NCBI GenBank assembly: GCA_010093485.1
Contig: MU001503.1
Coordinates: 380,224 to 444,223 of the forward strand
Direction of reading: 5' to 3'
Source of the DNA: Karstenula rhodostoma CBS 690.94
Lineage: Eukaryota > Ascomycota > Dothideomycetes > Pleosporales > Didymosphaeriaceae
Length of the DNA stretch: 64,000 nucleotides
The notes beneath the pieces are model-generated. The model saw only the letters and a program-made list of their open reading frames with translations, made no database searches and was not told the DNA's origin. The position numbers were made by a program, and so were the translations under genes. This document shows, one piece after another, positions 33,890-45,202 of the stretch (positions are counted from its first letter, which is position 1; each line of letters opens with the position of its first letter).

Positions 33890-34530
33890 AACATCATTTG
33901 ACTATACCAAGAACTGGATCCACCGTTTTACACCCGTTTCGCTCCAGGCCGAGCTTGCACTCGTCGCATCGCGGCAGCCTATATCGCGCGTCGATAGACG
34001 CCTGACGCTCCCGCAACCGACCCGCGGAAAGAGGTGATATAAGATGAGGTGTCGCTCGAAGCAGCCCTCGGCCATCCATGGCTTCGGGCGTCTTACACCC
34101 CCAGCCACGGGTCGCGCTTACCATGGCTCTGGATGTCACCGCCCCCACCCACAGGTTGCCCTGTAGCGAGCCCACCGTCTTGTCCAAGCGACGTGAAATG
34201 AGTAAGGATACACCAGGGTACCAGATGAATTTAGCATTGTGGGGTTTATCCCTACGGGTTGCTTTTATCGCAGTTTAGCATTCTGCTCGGCGTACGTCAT
34301 TCTAGTTTATATTACCTTCATTGTTTTGTATGAAATCAAGCCTTCTTCTCTGCCACCGCTTCTCAGTCTTCGTAAATTGTTCACTTAGCAGCGGCCGATG
34401 CATGAACAGGAAAGAAGAAACGCTTTCGTCTTTTCCACTCCTCCGGGATCCCGACTTATCAACAGGAGAGGAGAAGCAACCCACGATCCCGCTACATTTA
34501 CATCTCACCATAACCACCACCAACGCTACA
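33890..34530. other. Intergenic between convergent receptor gene and SDR relic
   Basis: No gene recognised. Confidence 0.4.
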
Positions 34531-34900
34531 TCACACATCAGGAAACGGGTTCACCGCCATCTTTACCTTCAACAAGTCCTCCTTCAGAATCTTGTCCCTC
34601 CTGCCTTCAAGTTCATCCACATCCCAATTCGAACTGACATACCTCCCAGCCTGCTACGCCCTCCTCTCCCCCGCCAACCAAACCAAAGAATCAGCCGCCA
34701 TCTCCGCCGTATCGATCAACCCCTCATGATACATCCGGGGCAAACGCGACGCCAATTCGGTCACCACACCCCCTGGATGCTCCAGCTTTGGCGAAGCTGA
34801 TGACTGCTGCCTTGCCAATGCTGGAGGCTCCCGTGACGAAGATGTACTTGCCCATGAGATCGGCCTTGGAGTGATCAATCGCTGAGTAAGTATCGTGATG
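34531..34900 (-). pseudogene. Short-chain dehydrogenase relic with large internal deletion
   Basis: Read on the minus strand, the 5' part (34900-34793) encodes the fungal SDR N-terminus: HHDTYSAIDHSKADL, then MGKYIFVTGASSIGKA with the TGxxxIG nucleotide-binding motif (ATG at 34855). The 3' part, in another frame, encodes the SDR C-terminus from HPGGVVTELASRL through EMAADSLVWLAGERRAW and YVSSNWDVDEL to TGA at 34531-34533. About 170-200 central residues, including the catalytic YxxxK, are missing and the two halves are out of frame by one base. The fusion point near GAGCATCCAGG is consistent with deletion at a short CATCC microhomology. No function is expected. Confidence 0.8.
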
Positions 34901-35261
34901 TATGTATGGCAGGGACGTAGTTCAAGCCCGTGATGTCAGCAGAGCCAAATTACAATCACACATAGGCCGGACTAGGTACGAACCGAAGCTCTTGCACTTC
35001 TGGCCGGGGTCGTCCGACATAGCTTCGGGGACTGTTTTCGTTGGACAAGAGAAGGGGTCAGCGACTCGGAAACTTCGTTCGCAGCCATTACGACAAACGT
35101 TTTTATACCCCGTACGCAGGGCGTGTATGGGTCTGCAACTTGTGCATACGCCGTCTCGGCAATCGACGCTTTTTCATGCTACGCATGCATCAGTCGGATG
35201 ACATTTCCAATGGCTTACTTGCTCAATAGGAGAGTGTTACTCGCACGAGAAAATCTATGAC

Positions 35262-35327
35262 TTTTGATCTGTTTGAAAGCCGCGGCTTGCCCGAGCGCGC
35301 GAGGTATCAAATTTGATCTGTTTGGAA
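35262..35327. repeat. Direct repeat TTTGATCTGTTTG, 50 bases apart
   Basis: TTTGATCTGTTTG occurs at about 35263 and again at about 35312. The sequence between them is GC-rich and includes CCGCGGCTTG, which is also the core of the adjacent dispersed repeat. It may be an insertion bounded by a duplicated target or a local rearrangement. Confidence 0.5.
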
Positions 35328-35336
35328 TCTTTATAT

Positions 35337-35402
35337 TCTGGCACCTTATAGAGTACCTGTACTGCGTTTTGCCGCGGCTTGTAGAAGCTCGCGAACAGTC
35401 AC
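35337..35402 (-). repeat. Dispersed repeat with CAAGCCGCGGC core, copy 1
   Basis: The minus-strand sequence from TGACTGTTCGCG through CAAGCCGCGGCAAAA to AGGTGCCAGAA matches 48367-48434 (plus strand) at roughly 80 percent over about 67 bases by eye. No coding potential. It lies about 440 bases upstream of the SDR relic. Confidence 0.6.
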
Positions 35403-35625
35403 GGCACAATGGGTGGATTTGAGAAATGAGTAGCAAAATCGAATTGATACATTGCAAGTCGCAAAGCAACCCTCTTGATTGTACACATACGAATTCCCGG
35501 CTAAACCCGCCGCGAGACAAAGAGGTATCTTTATGCGTAAGTCCAGAAGCCGTCCCATTCCACATATCCCGGAACTCCAGTGTCGCCTAAGTGCAAGAAG
35601 AAAAGTATACACAATGAACTTAAAG

Positions 35626-38600
35626 TCATCGTCCTTCAGTCGCTTCGGTGGCTAGATCATCAGGCAGGCCCAAGCCAAACCCGCTATCACCGAAATATAA
35701 CATATCATGAGGTAGATATTCAAGATCCCACGGCATCATGTCGGCGCCGAGCACAGACATGTCCACCTCTTGCGAGTCGATGACCATGTCACCGAACGTC
35801 TGGTCCGTTGGTGTATGAAACGTCGCAAAATTTGGCGAGAACGGCACCTGAGTGGCCTGCTGTTGTTGAGGCGATAGTGTGTTGTTCGACGGTGCAGACA
35901 TGGAATTCTGAGCGAAGGATGTAGGTTGCGAGGGAAGGCGGGAATTGTTAGGCGAAGAAGTTGAATATGGAGAATGTAGATTAAGGAGCAGATCGGCATC
36001 TGAGACCAGGACAGGGTCTGATGCTGAAGCTGTGTTGATGTTGTTGGTTGGCGGCGGCGGCGGCATTGCGCTCGAGTCAAAGGAAAGGAACGGTGCAGAA
36101 TGGCTCATTGGAGCCGGTTCGAACTTGGTAGCATCGTTCGATAAAATGGATGTAAACGGTGGTCGGCCATTTGCCGCGAGTATCGGCTTCGGCTGCAATG
36201 GTTTGCCATCGCGAGCCTTGCCATTCTCTGAAGTGTACATCACGGCCACGTTCGTGGAGGGAGAGTTCATCGTGCCTGTGAGTGACCAGCCGATCGCTAA
36301 CAACGCGTCAGTACTTTCCAAGTCAGGTTGGCGCCAGCCTACCTTGATTGCTGTTCATAGGAGACCCTGGTATAGGAGTCCTGGCCCCCTTTCGTATTGC
36401 AGCTGAGACCTTCACGGCATCCACATCTATATTTTGCGTTGTCAGATAAGTTCCCCAGCTCAGTTTACGTCTCCAACCCGGGCTCGTAAAGGAGGGTTCT
36501 GGCCTGGGTGCTTCTAAGGCGCTTTCCATTTCCTCTCTTGTGTAAAGCAATGGGTCGCCAACTCCCTTGGCCTTCTGGTCCAGGACGGTAAGGATGTATT
36601 TGACGCCTGCCCAATATGTCTCGAGCGATTTCATAGCACGATAACAGCATTGATAGTTCTGATTAGCTGCGGATGCCAGTAATGTATGCTTAGCGGCCTG
36701 GCTTTGCTCGCGCTTGATCGTTTGCGCACTGCCGTTCGGGGCCGGCGGCTTGTCGAAGCTCATGTGATCCAATGAGATAGGTTTCGGCTCAAAAGGGTTA
36801 TGGTTATCGGTTTCCGCCGCGCTGGGGGTAAGAGGACGGGAAGAGGGATGCGAACTGGCCGAATGCAGAGCAGTCTCTTTGAGGAAAGCGCAAGCAGCAA
36901 TGTATATGGGTTGACTAGCAAGATTAGCACATCATGTCCGCGAGAGGCTTTCGTCATGAGAATACCTGGTGAACGGGTTCCCGACACCAGTCTTGGTATC
37001 GATTAGATCCGTAAAGGAAAGGATGTCAGCCACAGTCTTTGCTGAAGACATGGACAGATCCCTGCTATTCGAGGAAAGGGGTTGTGCATTGCCCTCAAAA
37101 GTCTTCAACAAGGTCGGTTGATGCAGCAGGACGATGCAAGTGTGGAACCAACAGTGAAGAAGAAGGAAGTTGGTTCCTTGATTGAGCTTCACATAGTGCT
37201 GAAAATTCAGAGCGTTGAAGTGAAGCCTGGGCGACAGATTCTGATAGATGTCGGTTAAGTGGTACTCCATCGTGTCGAGCTGAGACCGAAGATCCGAGGT
37301 GATGTCTGAGCGATCTTTGATACTGTTCAACACGTCTGTAACCCTGCCGTATAGATGCACGATGCGTATCAGTGCCGGGAATGGCAAGGGCCAACCCGAT
37401 GTTGGATCGACTTCGTTGAGGGAAGGAAACGAAATCTCGATGTCGCGATCTCGCAAAGTGACAGGGCGGCCAGTTCCAGACGAAACAACGCGGTCCAGAA
37501 AGAATATAGCCCAGAACGTATCCAGTCGCTCTTGTTCAACCGCGCGCTGCTCTTGCTCTTCGGGGTCAATGCTCTCTTTTCGGCGAGCTTCGGAAATGTG
37601 CTCAGTTGAACCACGAGTTGCTGTAGGATCGGTTCTGACAGATTTTGGCGTTGGACCTTCGCGTCCTTCGTACTTGAGTCCCTGCAGAGTTTGCATTCCT
37701 AAGTCTTGAGCCATCCGGATGGCGATGCCGAGATACATCCACAACCCACTGTCACGATTCGCACCGAACTCGTCGTAGGCCAACAGCACGGCAGCCTGAA
37801 CAACTGCAACGTTGGGACAGGAGAAGCTGCATATGACAGACAATGAGCGCGTGCATTGCAAGACGACACGTATCCAGGGGTGACTCACGTATCAGGGATA
37901 GCAGACTTGGCACGTTGCGCAAAGGCTTGCCCGTGTTCTGAGGGCCGAACCTGGGCTGGTTCATTCTCATCCTTTATTGCCTTTGAGCCTCCACTCAACA
38001 GCGGATTATTGGAGAAGCGAGCAGCGACGGCACAAACGGTATCTACAAGAATAGCGTCGACTTGCTTTTCCTCGAGGTCACGCATGAAACGGTCCTTTTG
38101 GAGAAAGGGAAAGTTACAACCAAGATGGGCGAAGAAGGTCTTGCACAGGTGGGTGATGAGCGGACTAGGAGACATGGAAGAGGTGTCGTATACAGGTATG
38201 TCGGTTGGGGTCCGGGACTCAGCAGGTGGTGGCGAGCCGACCGAGGGCATCCCCGGCGAAGATTCCACGGGGTCTGACGTCGTGTGCCCTGTGCTGTGCT
38301 GCTTGCCTCTCACTTTGACGACCATTTGCTTGAAGCCGGGCATTATGGCGGTGGGACCAAAGTAACGAAAATAAGGCATACGATTGCGCGTGCTTAGCGT
38401 CAAGCCGGTGGCATTGGTGTCTCCATCGTGGCGACGCAGGCGACGGGGCGGCGAGAAGTCCGAGGTATAGGACGGCGTCGAGGATTGGGAGAGTTTGGGT
38501 CGCGAGGGCTGCTGGGGCGCGGCTTCCTGCTTGATCTTGAGGGCAGGGGCAGCGTTGGACGTGCTTTCTCTGCGCGCGGCCTTCTTCCCATCCTTGACCA

Positions 38601-38902
38601 CTTCGGTCGGGCTCGCATCATCGCCATAGCCGGCACATTGGTGTCTGTTCTGCGCGCATGTCCCGCAGACGGGCCGTTCGCCTGGACGGGTTCGTTAGCC
38701 TTCTCGCACATGAACAAGAAGGGCAGCCCAACGCACCAGAACATCGCGTCTTCTTGCGCCGGCAGGTCAGGCAGGCCGAGTTGATCCTGCGGCGCTTCGC
38801 GTAGGGGCCCTCGTGGTTTGTGACAAAGCGAATGGGCCGAGGTTGAGGCGCATTCGCAGTCGCAGTCGCATTCGCAGAGGCGGTTGCGGGCGCTGGATTC
38901 AT
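35626..38902 (-). CDS. Zn2Cys6 transcription factor with fungal-specific TF domain
   Basis: 1020 residues from exons 38902-38737, 38681-37889, 37826-36966, 36914-36343 and 36296-35626. The four introns are 46-62 bases, and all phases close exactly. The zinc cluster uses Cys44, 47, 54, 61, 64 and 71 (C-x2-C-x6-C-x6-C-x2-C-x6-C) and is split by intron 1. The fungal-specific regulatory domain follows at about residues 215-610, with AVVQAAVLLAYDEF, GMAIRMAQDLGMQ-like helices and DTFWAIFFLDRVVSSGTGRP. The C-terminus is Ser/Pro/Gln-rich with acidic ends (MVIDSQEVDMSVLGADMMPWDLEYL), a likely activation region. It should be a nuclear, DNA-binding regulator. ATG 38902 is the first ATG; 13 earlier codons lead back only to TTG. 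It is divergent from ATP12. Target genes are unknown. Confidence 0.88.
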
Positions 38903-39339
38903 GAACGAGGGCGTGCGTGGTGCTGGCGGGGGCTGCACCAAACCCGCTTCCAGTGCTGGATGCTGGGACGGTGGGGAGAGGTGGGGAAGGCCGGGATGCG
39001 ACGAGAGGTCAGTTGCGGGGGAGGGTGCGAGCGCGGTCGACGGTCAGACTGGGCGAGCTGCGGAGGCCTGTTGGCATGGTTGCGCGAGGACTTGTCGAGA
39101 AGGGCACGGCGAAGCACACGCTGCGGTTGCGAATGCGTCCCGTCTCGTCTGGTGGCTGACGGGCGGGCCATGCGTAGTGCTTGCATCGCGACGAACCCCA
39201 GATGCAGGGGCCGCTCAGATCGCTACGCGCTGCTGCCGGCTTGCAAAAGTTGACGCCGGACGCACGCCTCGTCGCCCATCAGCTCCACGACGTCGCCTGC
39301 ACCTGCACCTGCACCTGTACCCGTGTATCCCGATCCCAG
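38903..39339. promoter_or_regulatory. Shared divergent promoter, Zn2Cys6 factor / ATP12
   Basis: 437 bases separate the two start codons. The minus-strand frame stays open for about 140 bases upstream of the regulator's ATG without another ATG, so that part is probably 5' UTR. A CCTGCA hexanucleotide tract (39297-39316) lies just before the ATP12 start. Confidence 0.45.
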
Positions 39340-40472
39340 ATGGAATCAATTCGCCCTGCCTTGGCGACCCTGAGGCTGCAGGCCACCCGACGTGCGCCTC
39401 GCCCGCTGTACCAGTGTCTGCACACGACCGCATCGCGGCGCGCTACTCCGCTGCCTCATCCTTCGGTCCCGGGACCGCCGCCGGAGACGCCCACGCCATC
39501 TCCCGCAGATGCTCTCTACCGCGTTGCGAGGAAGAAGAAGCAGGCCTCGCTGCTGCAACAGGCCAAGGACATCAGAGCTGCGCCCAAGCCGGGGGGCGCC
39601 CTCGCGAAGCGCTTCTGGAAGGACGTCACCGTGAAGGAGGCAGATGGTACGCCATCTCCACCAATGCGCTTGAACCTGCGTTAACTATAGCAGATGGCTT
39701 GCAAGTCTTTCTCGATAGCAGACCGGTGCGGACGCCCACCAAAGAGATACTCACGGTCCCCGCGACCAAGCACCAGCTCGCCACGGCCATTGCGCTCGAA
39801 TGGGACCTTCTCTTGAGCGCACAGCAGGCGCTCAAGACACACTACATACCCATGACGTCGCTCGCCGCACGCGCAAAGGACATGGAAAAGGCCGACGCCG
39901 AGGGCAACGCAAAAGTGCGCGGCGACATCATCAACATGCTGATGCGCTATCTCTCCACGGATACATTGCTCTGCTGGGCGCCCGAACATGTGCTCAACGA
40001 GGTGCCCCAGGGTGGACTCACACTCCGCCAGACGCAGATGAAGCTCACCATGCCCATCATTGCTTACCTGACAACGCACGTGTGGCCTGGCGTCGAGATC
40101 AAGCCGATCCTCGAACCAGACAGCATCATGCCCGTCTCGCAGCCCGAGATGACAAAAGACGTCATACAGGGCTGGCTTGCGGGCATCCCGTCCTTCGAAC
40201 TGGCTGGTTTGGAGCGCGCGGTTCTGGCGTCCAAGAGCTTGCTGATCGGCGTCAGGCTCGTCCACGAATGGGCCGAAGGGTTCGCGCAATCGCGGGAGGC
40301 TGCTGACGCGGGCCGCTTCGGGATCGAGGAGGCCGCCGAGGCCGCCAGCACCGAAGTGCGATGGCAGACAGGACAGTGGGGGGAGGTGGAAGATACGCAC
40401 GACGTGGAAAGGGAAGACATGAAGCGCCAGCTGGGCAGCGTCATTCTCCTGGTTGGCGGAGCGACGTCGTGA
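39340..40472 (+). CDS. ATP12: ATP synthase F1 assembly chaperone Atp12
   Basis: 362 residues from exons 39340-39646 and 39691-40472; intron GTACGC...CTATAG, phase 1. The N-terminal 40 residues are rich in Arg, Ala, Ser and Thr (MESIRPALATLRLQATRRAP), a mitochondrial presequence. The mature part carries ATP12 family landmarks: KRFWKDVTVKEADG, FLDSRPVRTPTKEIL, ATAIALEWD, and the motif around LLCWAPEH. The protein binds the F1 alpha subunit in the mitochondrial matrix and is needed to assemble the alpha/beta hexamer. The acceptor TAGCAG is a NAGNAG site, so two isoforms differing by one residue are possible. The start ATG opens the presequence. It is divergent from the Zn2Cys6 gene. Confidence 0.92.
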
Positions 40473-41062
40473 ACCCAGCAGGTGGAGCCGGAATTGTAAA
40501 CATGATAGACAGGCGAAAGCATGCCTTGTAAAACTAGACGTGTGTGCTTGTGCAGCATGGATGCTGCAGGCAATGGACTCCGGCGACTCGCCGTGGCCGT
40601 GTAATAATCAATAGCGTGCACTCGCACCGCCATCCGTAAATCCGTACCTGACTAAAGGTACGCGTATCCGTACCTCAGCTTACCTTGGGCAGCCAGGCAG
40701 CGGGGCACAGCCTGGGCCGGGCTTGCGAATGCTGGAGGGGCGCTTGGTGTGCGCTGATTAGGGAACCCTAGGGAGCCGGCCTCGATGCGGTCGGCTAGTC
40801 GCTACTGCTTGGGCGACGTCCAGCTTTCTACAAAGTCGCACAGGCACGCTGCTATTTTCGTGCGAGACTTTCGAGTCCATGTGCATCGCGTAGAGCACTT
40901 CTGTCGACGTCGTATCAGGACGAACCGTAACCTCGCCCCGGCGCGAGCAGTGCCATCATGCCGGAAGGGTATGTCCAAGCAGTTCCAAGCCGTCATCCCC
41001 GCAGTGCCTCGACCGTTTGGCTGCGCAGTCCCGAGCGGCCTCCCTGCTGACGACATTCATAC
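40473..41062. other. Intergenic ATP12 / oxysterol-binding protein
   Basis: Promoter region for the oxysterol-binding protein gene. No gene recognised. Confidence 0.4.
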
Positions 41063-44000
41063 ATGTACAGACATAAGCGCTCCAAATCGAGCAGCGTCAA
41101 GAATCTCCTGGGGAGAGTCTCGTCGCGAAACGACGTCACGGATCCTGAGGCGCTTCCAGAGAGCTCCTCCGCCACCTCGCTCACCTCGCACCAGCCCTCT
41201 TCGAGCTCCTCACACCCGCAAAACCACCACGTCCACCTTGGGCACTCGCGAAGCACATCGTCAAAGCACCGCCCGCACCTCTCCGTCGCCATGTCCAACG
41301 TGAACGCCCAGGACGCCAGTGCGAGTGGCCCCACCTCCCCCAGCTACGCGCCGTCCCCGCTGTCCCCAACCCCCAAGACCGCCTCCATCGAGCAGTCGGT
41401 GAAATTGTTCCGCGTCTTCGAGTCGCTTCGTAACGGCGACACGGCTGCGATATCCAAGGCCATCAGGGAACAGGCCAACGCCACCACGCCAGACAGCGAC
41501 CAGAGCAGCACTTCACTTACTCTTCCTAGCCGTGCCGAGGGTACTACGATTCTGCATCTGGCCATACAATGCGCCGAGGTACCTGTCATAGAATTCGTGC
41601 TGTCGAATGCCACCCCTGGGCCCGAATCCGTCATCGATATCAACGGCCGTGACCGCGATGGCAATACGGCCCTGCACCTCGCCGCGACCCTCGGCCGCGC
41701 ACCTGTTGTGCGCATGCTGCTCGACAAACCCGGTATCAACGATTCCATAACCAACTACAACGGACAGACGCCCCTGGACCTCGCCCGCACGCCCGAAATC
41801 TTCCAGCAGCTGCAGCTGGCTCGATCCATATTCATAGACACCAATGTGAAGAAGGTACAACAACTCCTAGCTGCCGGTGACATGGCCTCTCTGGAGAAAT
41901 TGTTGCAAGACGCGCGGATAAAGAGTACGCTTGACGTAAACGGCGGAGAGCTCGTGACTGATCCCGTTGTTGTCGAGGCTGGAGGTACTCTTCTGCACGA
42001 GGCCGCCAAGAAGAAGGACGTGAAACTGGCACAACTCCTTCTCCTCAACGGAGCTGACCCCTTCCGGAGAGATCGCAAGGGCAAGCTTCCTCAAGACTAC
42101 ACCAAGGATGACCGGACTCGTGCGATTCTGAAGCGCTCACCAGCTGCCGCCGCAGCGCAAAGAGGAATACAAGAAAAGACGATCCTCGCAGGTGTAGTGC
42201 CGCAAGCTGGAGCCGTGCCCGAGAGCGGCATGGGTACGAAAGAGTCACGCGAAATGAAGGGTTACCTTAAGAAGTGGACCAACTACACCAGCGGTTACAA
42301 GTTGCGCTGGTTCGTTCTCGAAGACGGTGTGCTAAGCTATTATAAGCATCAAGACGACACGGGCACCGCCTGTCGTGGCGCCATCAACATGCGCATTGCA
42401 AAGCTCTATATGGACCCGCAGGACAAGCAACGGTTTGAAATTCAGGGCAAATCGTCTGTCAAATATCATCTCAAAGCGAACCATCAGGTCGAGGCCAAAA
42501 GATGGTATTGGGCGCTGAACAACGCTATCCAGTGGTCCAAGGACGAAGCACGTGAAGAGACGAAGCGCACACAGCAGGATCAGGAGGCACTAAAACAAGC
42601 CAAGATAGAGCAACTAGACAAGCGTCTGACCAAAGAAGGTGACAGCTCTAGCCTTTCTAGCTCCAAGATCACCAGTTCGCGGCACCCAGCTCCTACGACA
42701 TCTCTTGGGGTGCCTTTGACAAGCCAGGATACGGCGTCGCGTTCTGGCCAGAGCGTGGTGGAAGATGGGCCAGAGAGTGCCTATGACGCCAGCGTTGCTG
42801 GCAACGAGCTCGGCAAGATGGTTAGTCATGTGGGCACGGCTACTGTGGAGGGTGACGGCGACGATGATGATGAAGAGTATGGCGACGACACGAGCAGCCA
42901 CGAGGTCCAGCCCCAGAATAAGGACGCTTTCAACATCACCGCACAGTCCGCGAAGCTTCAACTCGACCTTCTTGAACATGTATCCACCGCGCTACAACAG
43001 GAGAAGACGAAAAATCCGACGCTGCAGATTTCAGATCCTATGATGCTGCAGGCGCTTTCCTCGTACGAGTCAGCAGTGGGCAATTTGAAGGGACTGGTAG
43101 GCGACTTGCTCCGCATATCGCGAGATCGTGATGCTTACTGGCAATACCGACTGGACCGAGAAGCAAACGTGCGCAGGATGTGGGAAGAGAGCATGGCCAA
43201 GGTCGCCCGCGAGCAGGAAGAGCTCGAGAACCGGATAGGTGAAGCCGAAACCAAGCGACGAAAGACCAAGCGAGCTCTGCGAGAGGCCTTGGGAGATTAC
43301 CAGGCTGCCGGCGAAAGGAGGGTATCCAAGGGTTCGGACGACTTCGAAGAAGCCGAGGAGGACCAGGCAGCATTGACGTCGGAACCTAACTCGCAAGCAA
43401 TGAAGAGGAAGGCTACTCTTGCTAACATTGCTGCGGACATGTCTGAGTCTGATTCGGAAGATGATGAGGAGTTCTTCGATGCTGTAGGCGCCGGCGAGGT
43501 GGAGGTCGTCGAGATGCCATTTGAGACGCACGATGGTGCATCGAAAGAAGCGCCTCCTGATGAGAGTGGTGATTTGTTCGAAAGCAAACTTGCAGATGTT
43601 GCGAAGGGCTTCGTCGGATACGAAGGTGGTGTGCGCAAGAAGCTTACCATGGACGATGACGATAGACCGAAGATCTCACTTTGGGTAGGCAACATATCTC
43701 TAGCATATTTGGCCGAAGCTGACTTGATCATAGGGCATTCTCAAATCCATGATTGGAAAAGACATGACCAAGATGACGCTTCCGGTTTCCTTCAACGAGC
43801 CAACATCCCTCTTGCAACGTGTCGCGGAAGACATGGAGTACACTGACCTCATTGACACCGCCGCTGAACGTACCGATTCCACCGAGCGCCTGCTTTATGT
43901 CGCCGCATTTGCCGCTTCAGAATATGCCTCGACCATTGGCCGTGTGGCGAAGCCATTCAACCCTCTCCTTGGTGAGACGTACGAATACGCAAGACCTGAC

Positions 44001-44956
44001 AAGGGCTACCGTTTCTTCATTGAACAAGTCAGCCATCATCCCCCTGTCGGTGCTGCTTACGCCGAATCCAAGAAGTGGGACTACTATGTAAGTTTGAATA
44101 GCGCCGCGTCTGGCGGTAACAACATGCTGACGTATCCTAGGGCGAATCAGCGGTCAGGTCCAAATTCTACGGCCGGTCGTTCGACATCAACCCGCTCGGA
44201 ACCTGGTTCCTGCGCTTACGGCCAACAGCTACCGGTGGCAAAGAAGAATTGTACACCTGGAAGAAGGTCACCTCCTCCGTCATCGGCATCATCACTGGTA
44301 ATCCTACCGTCGACAACTATGGCCTCATGGAAATAAAGAACCACACCACCGGCGAAGTTTGTCAGCTCGACTTCAAGCCTCGCGGCTGGAAGGCCTCGTC
44401 TGCATTCCAGGTCGTCGGAAAGGTGATGGACGCGGAGGGCCGAGTGCGCTGGAGCGTGGGCGGCCGCTGGAACGACAAAATATACGCGCGCTTTACGCCC
44501 GGCTTCGAAGACGCAGACATCGACAAGGGCGGCTCGAAACACGTAAAGCACGAAGATAACAAGGCCTTCCTCGTGTGGCAGGCACACGCGCGCCCCACGG
44601 GTATCCCATTCAACCTCACGCCTTTCGTCGTGACGCTCAACGCCGTCGACGACCATCTTCGTCCGGTCCTCGCGCCGACGGACACCCGCCTCCGACCCGA
44701 CCAGCGCGCCATGGAGGATGGCGAGTATGACCTCGCCGCCACGGAGAAGAACAGGGTCGAAGAGAAGCAGCGCGCGGCGCGGAGAAGGCGCGAGGCGCAC
44801 GGCGAGGAGTTCGTGCCCAAGTGGTTCTCCAAGGGCAAGTGCGACATCACGGGCGAGGAGTTTTGGGAGTTCAACCACAAATACTGGAACACGCGGTACG
44901 ACGTTGCGCAGAAGACTACGAAATGGGAGGAGCATGGGCTCGAGGATATCTTCTGA
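41063..44956 (+). CDS. OSH1: Oxysterol-binding protein, ANK-PH-ORD type (Osh1/Osh2-like)
   Basis: 1263 residues from exons 41063-43684, 43734-44087 and 44141-44956 (introns of 49 and 53 bases, both phase 0). Order: a Ser-rich basic N-terminus, ankyrin repeats (about residues 160-350), a PH domain (about 396-493, [20 protein letters not shown]), a coiled or acidic linker, and the ORD sterol-binding domain (from about 875) with the family signature EQVSHHPP near residue 970. An FFAT-like motif EFFDAVG, in an acidic context near residue 802, would tether the protein to ER VAP. ANK-PH-ORD is the arrangement of yeast Osh1/Osh2, which exchange sterol for PI4P at membrane contact sites. Whether it matches Osh1 or Osh2 cannot be told; fungi of this group usually have one. 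Confidence 0.92.
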
Positions 44957-45202
44957 GATGCGTAGGCCTGCATGCGTTGATGATGTTCATGATTGATCTG
45001 AGCTTGACGGCCTGGGGAAAGCCTGTGTACATGTTGGGGATGGATATACTGATTTGATTGGGATTGCTTTGTAGTCTTAGCGTATGCGTAATGTGGAAGT
45101 CTGGTCTCTTCAAATTGAATAGTTCGCGAAGCCCTTGGGCTGTGCGTTGACTATCCAATTCCACATCTCGGGACCCTGAGGTGAGTCAACACGACCCCTT
45201 CC

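Larger units (their letters stand above)
34901..35625. other. Intergenic with dispersed and local repeats
   Basis: No gene. It contains the CAAGCCGCGGC-type repeat (35337-35402) and a local direct repeat pair (35262-35327). Confidence 0.5.

Noticed and set aside
39681..40400. 239-codon minus-strand open frame
   Set aside because: Antisense to ATP12 exon 2, which is strongly supported by family motifs.
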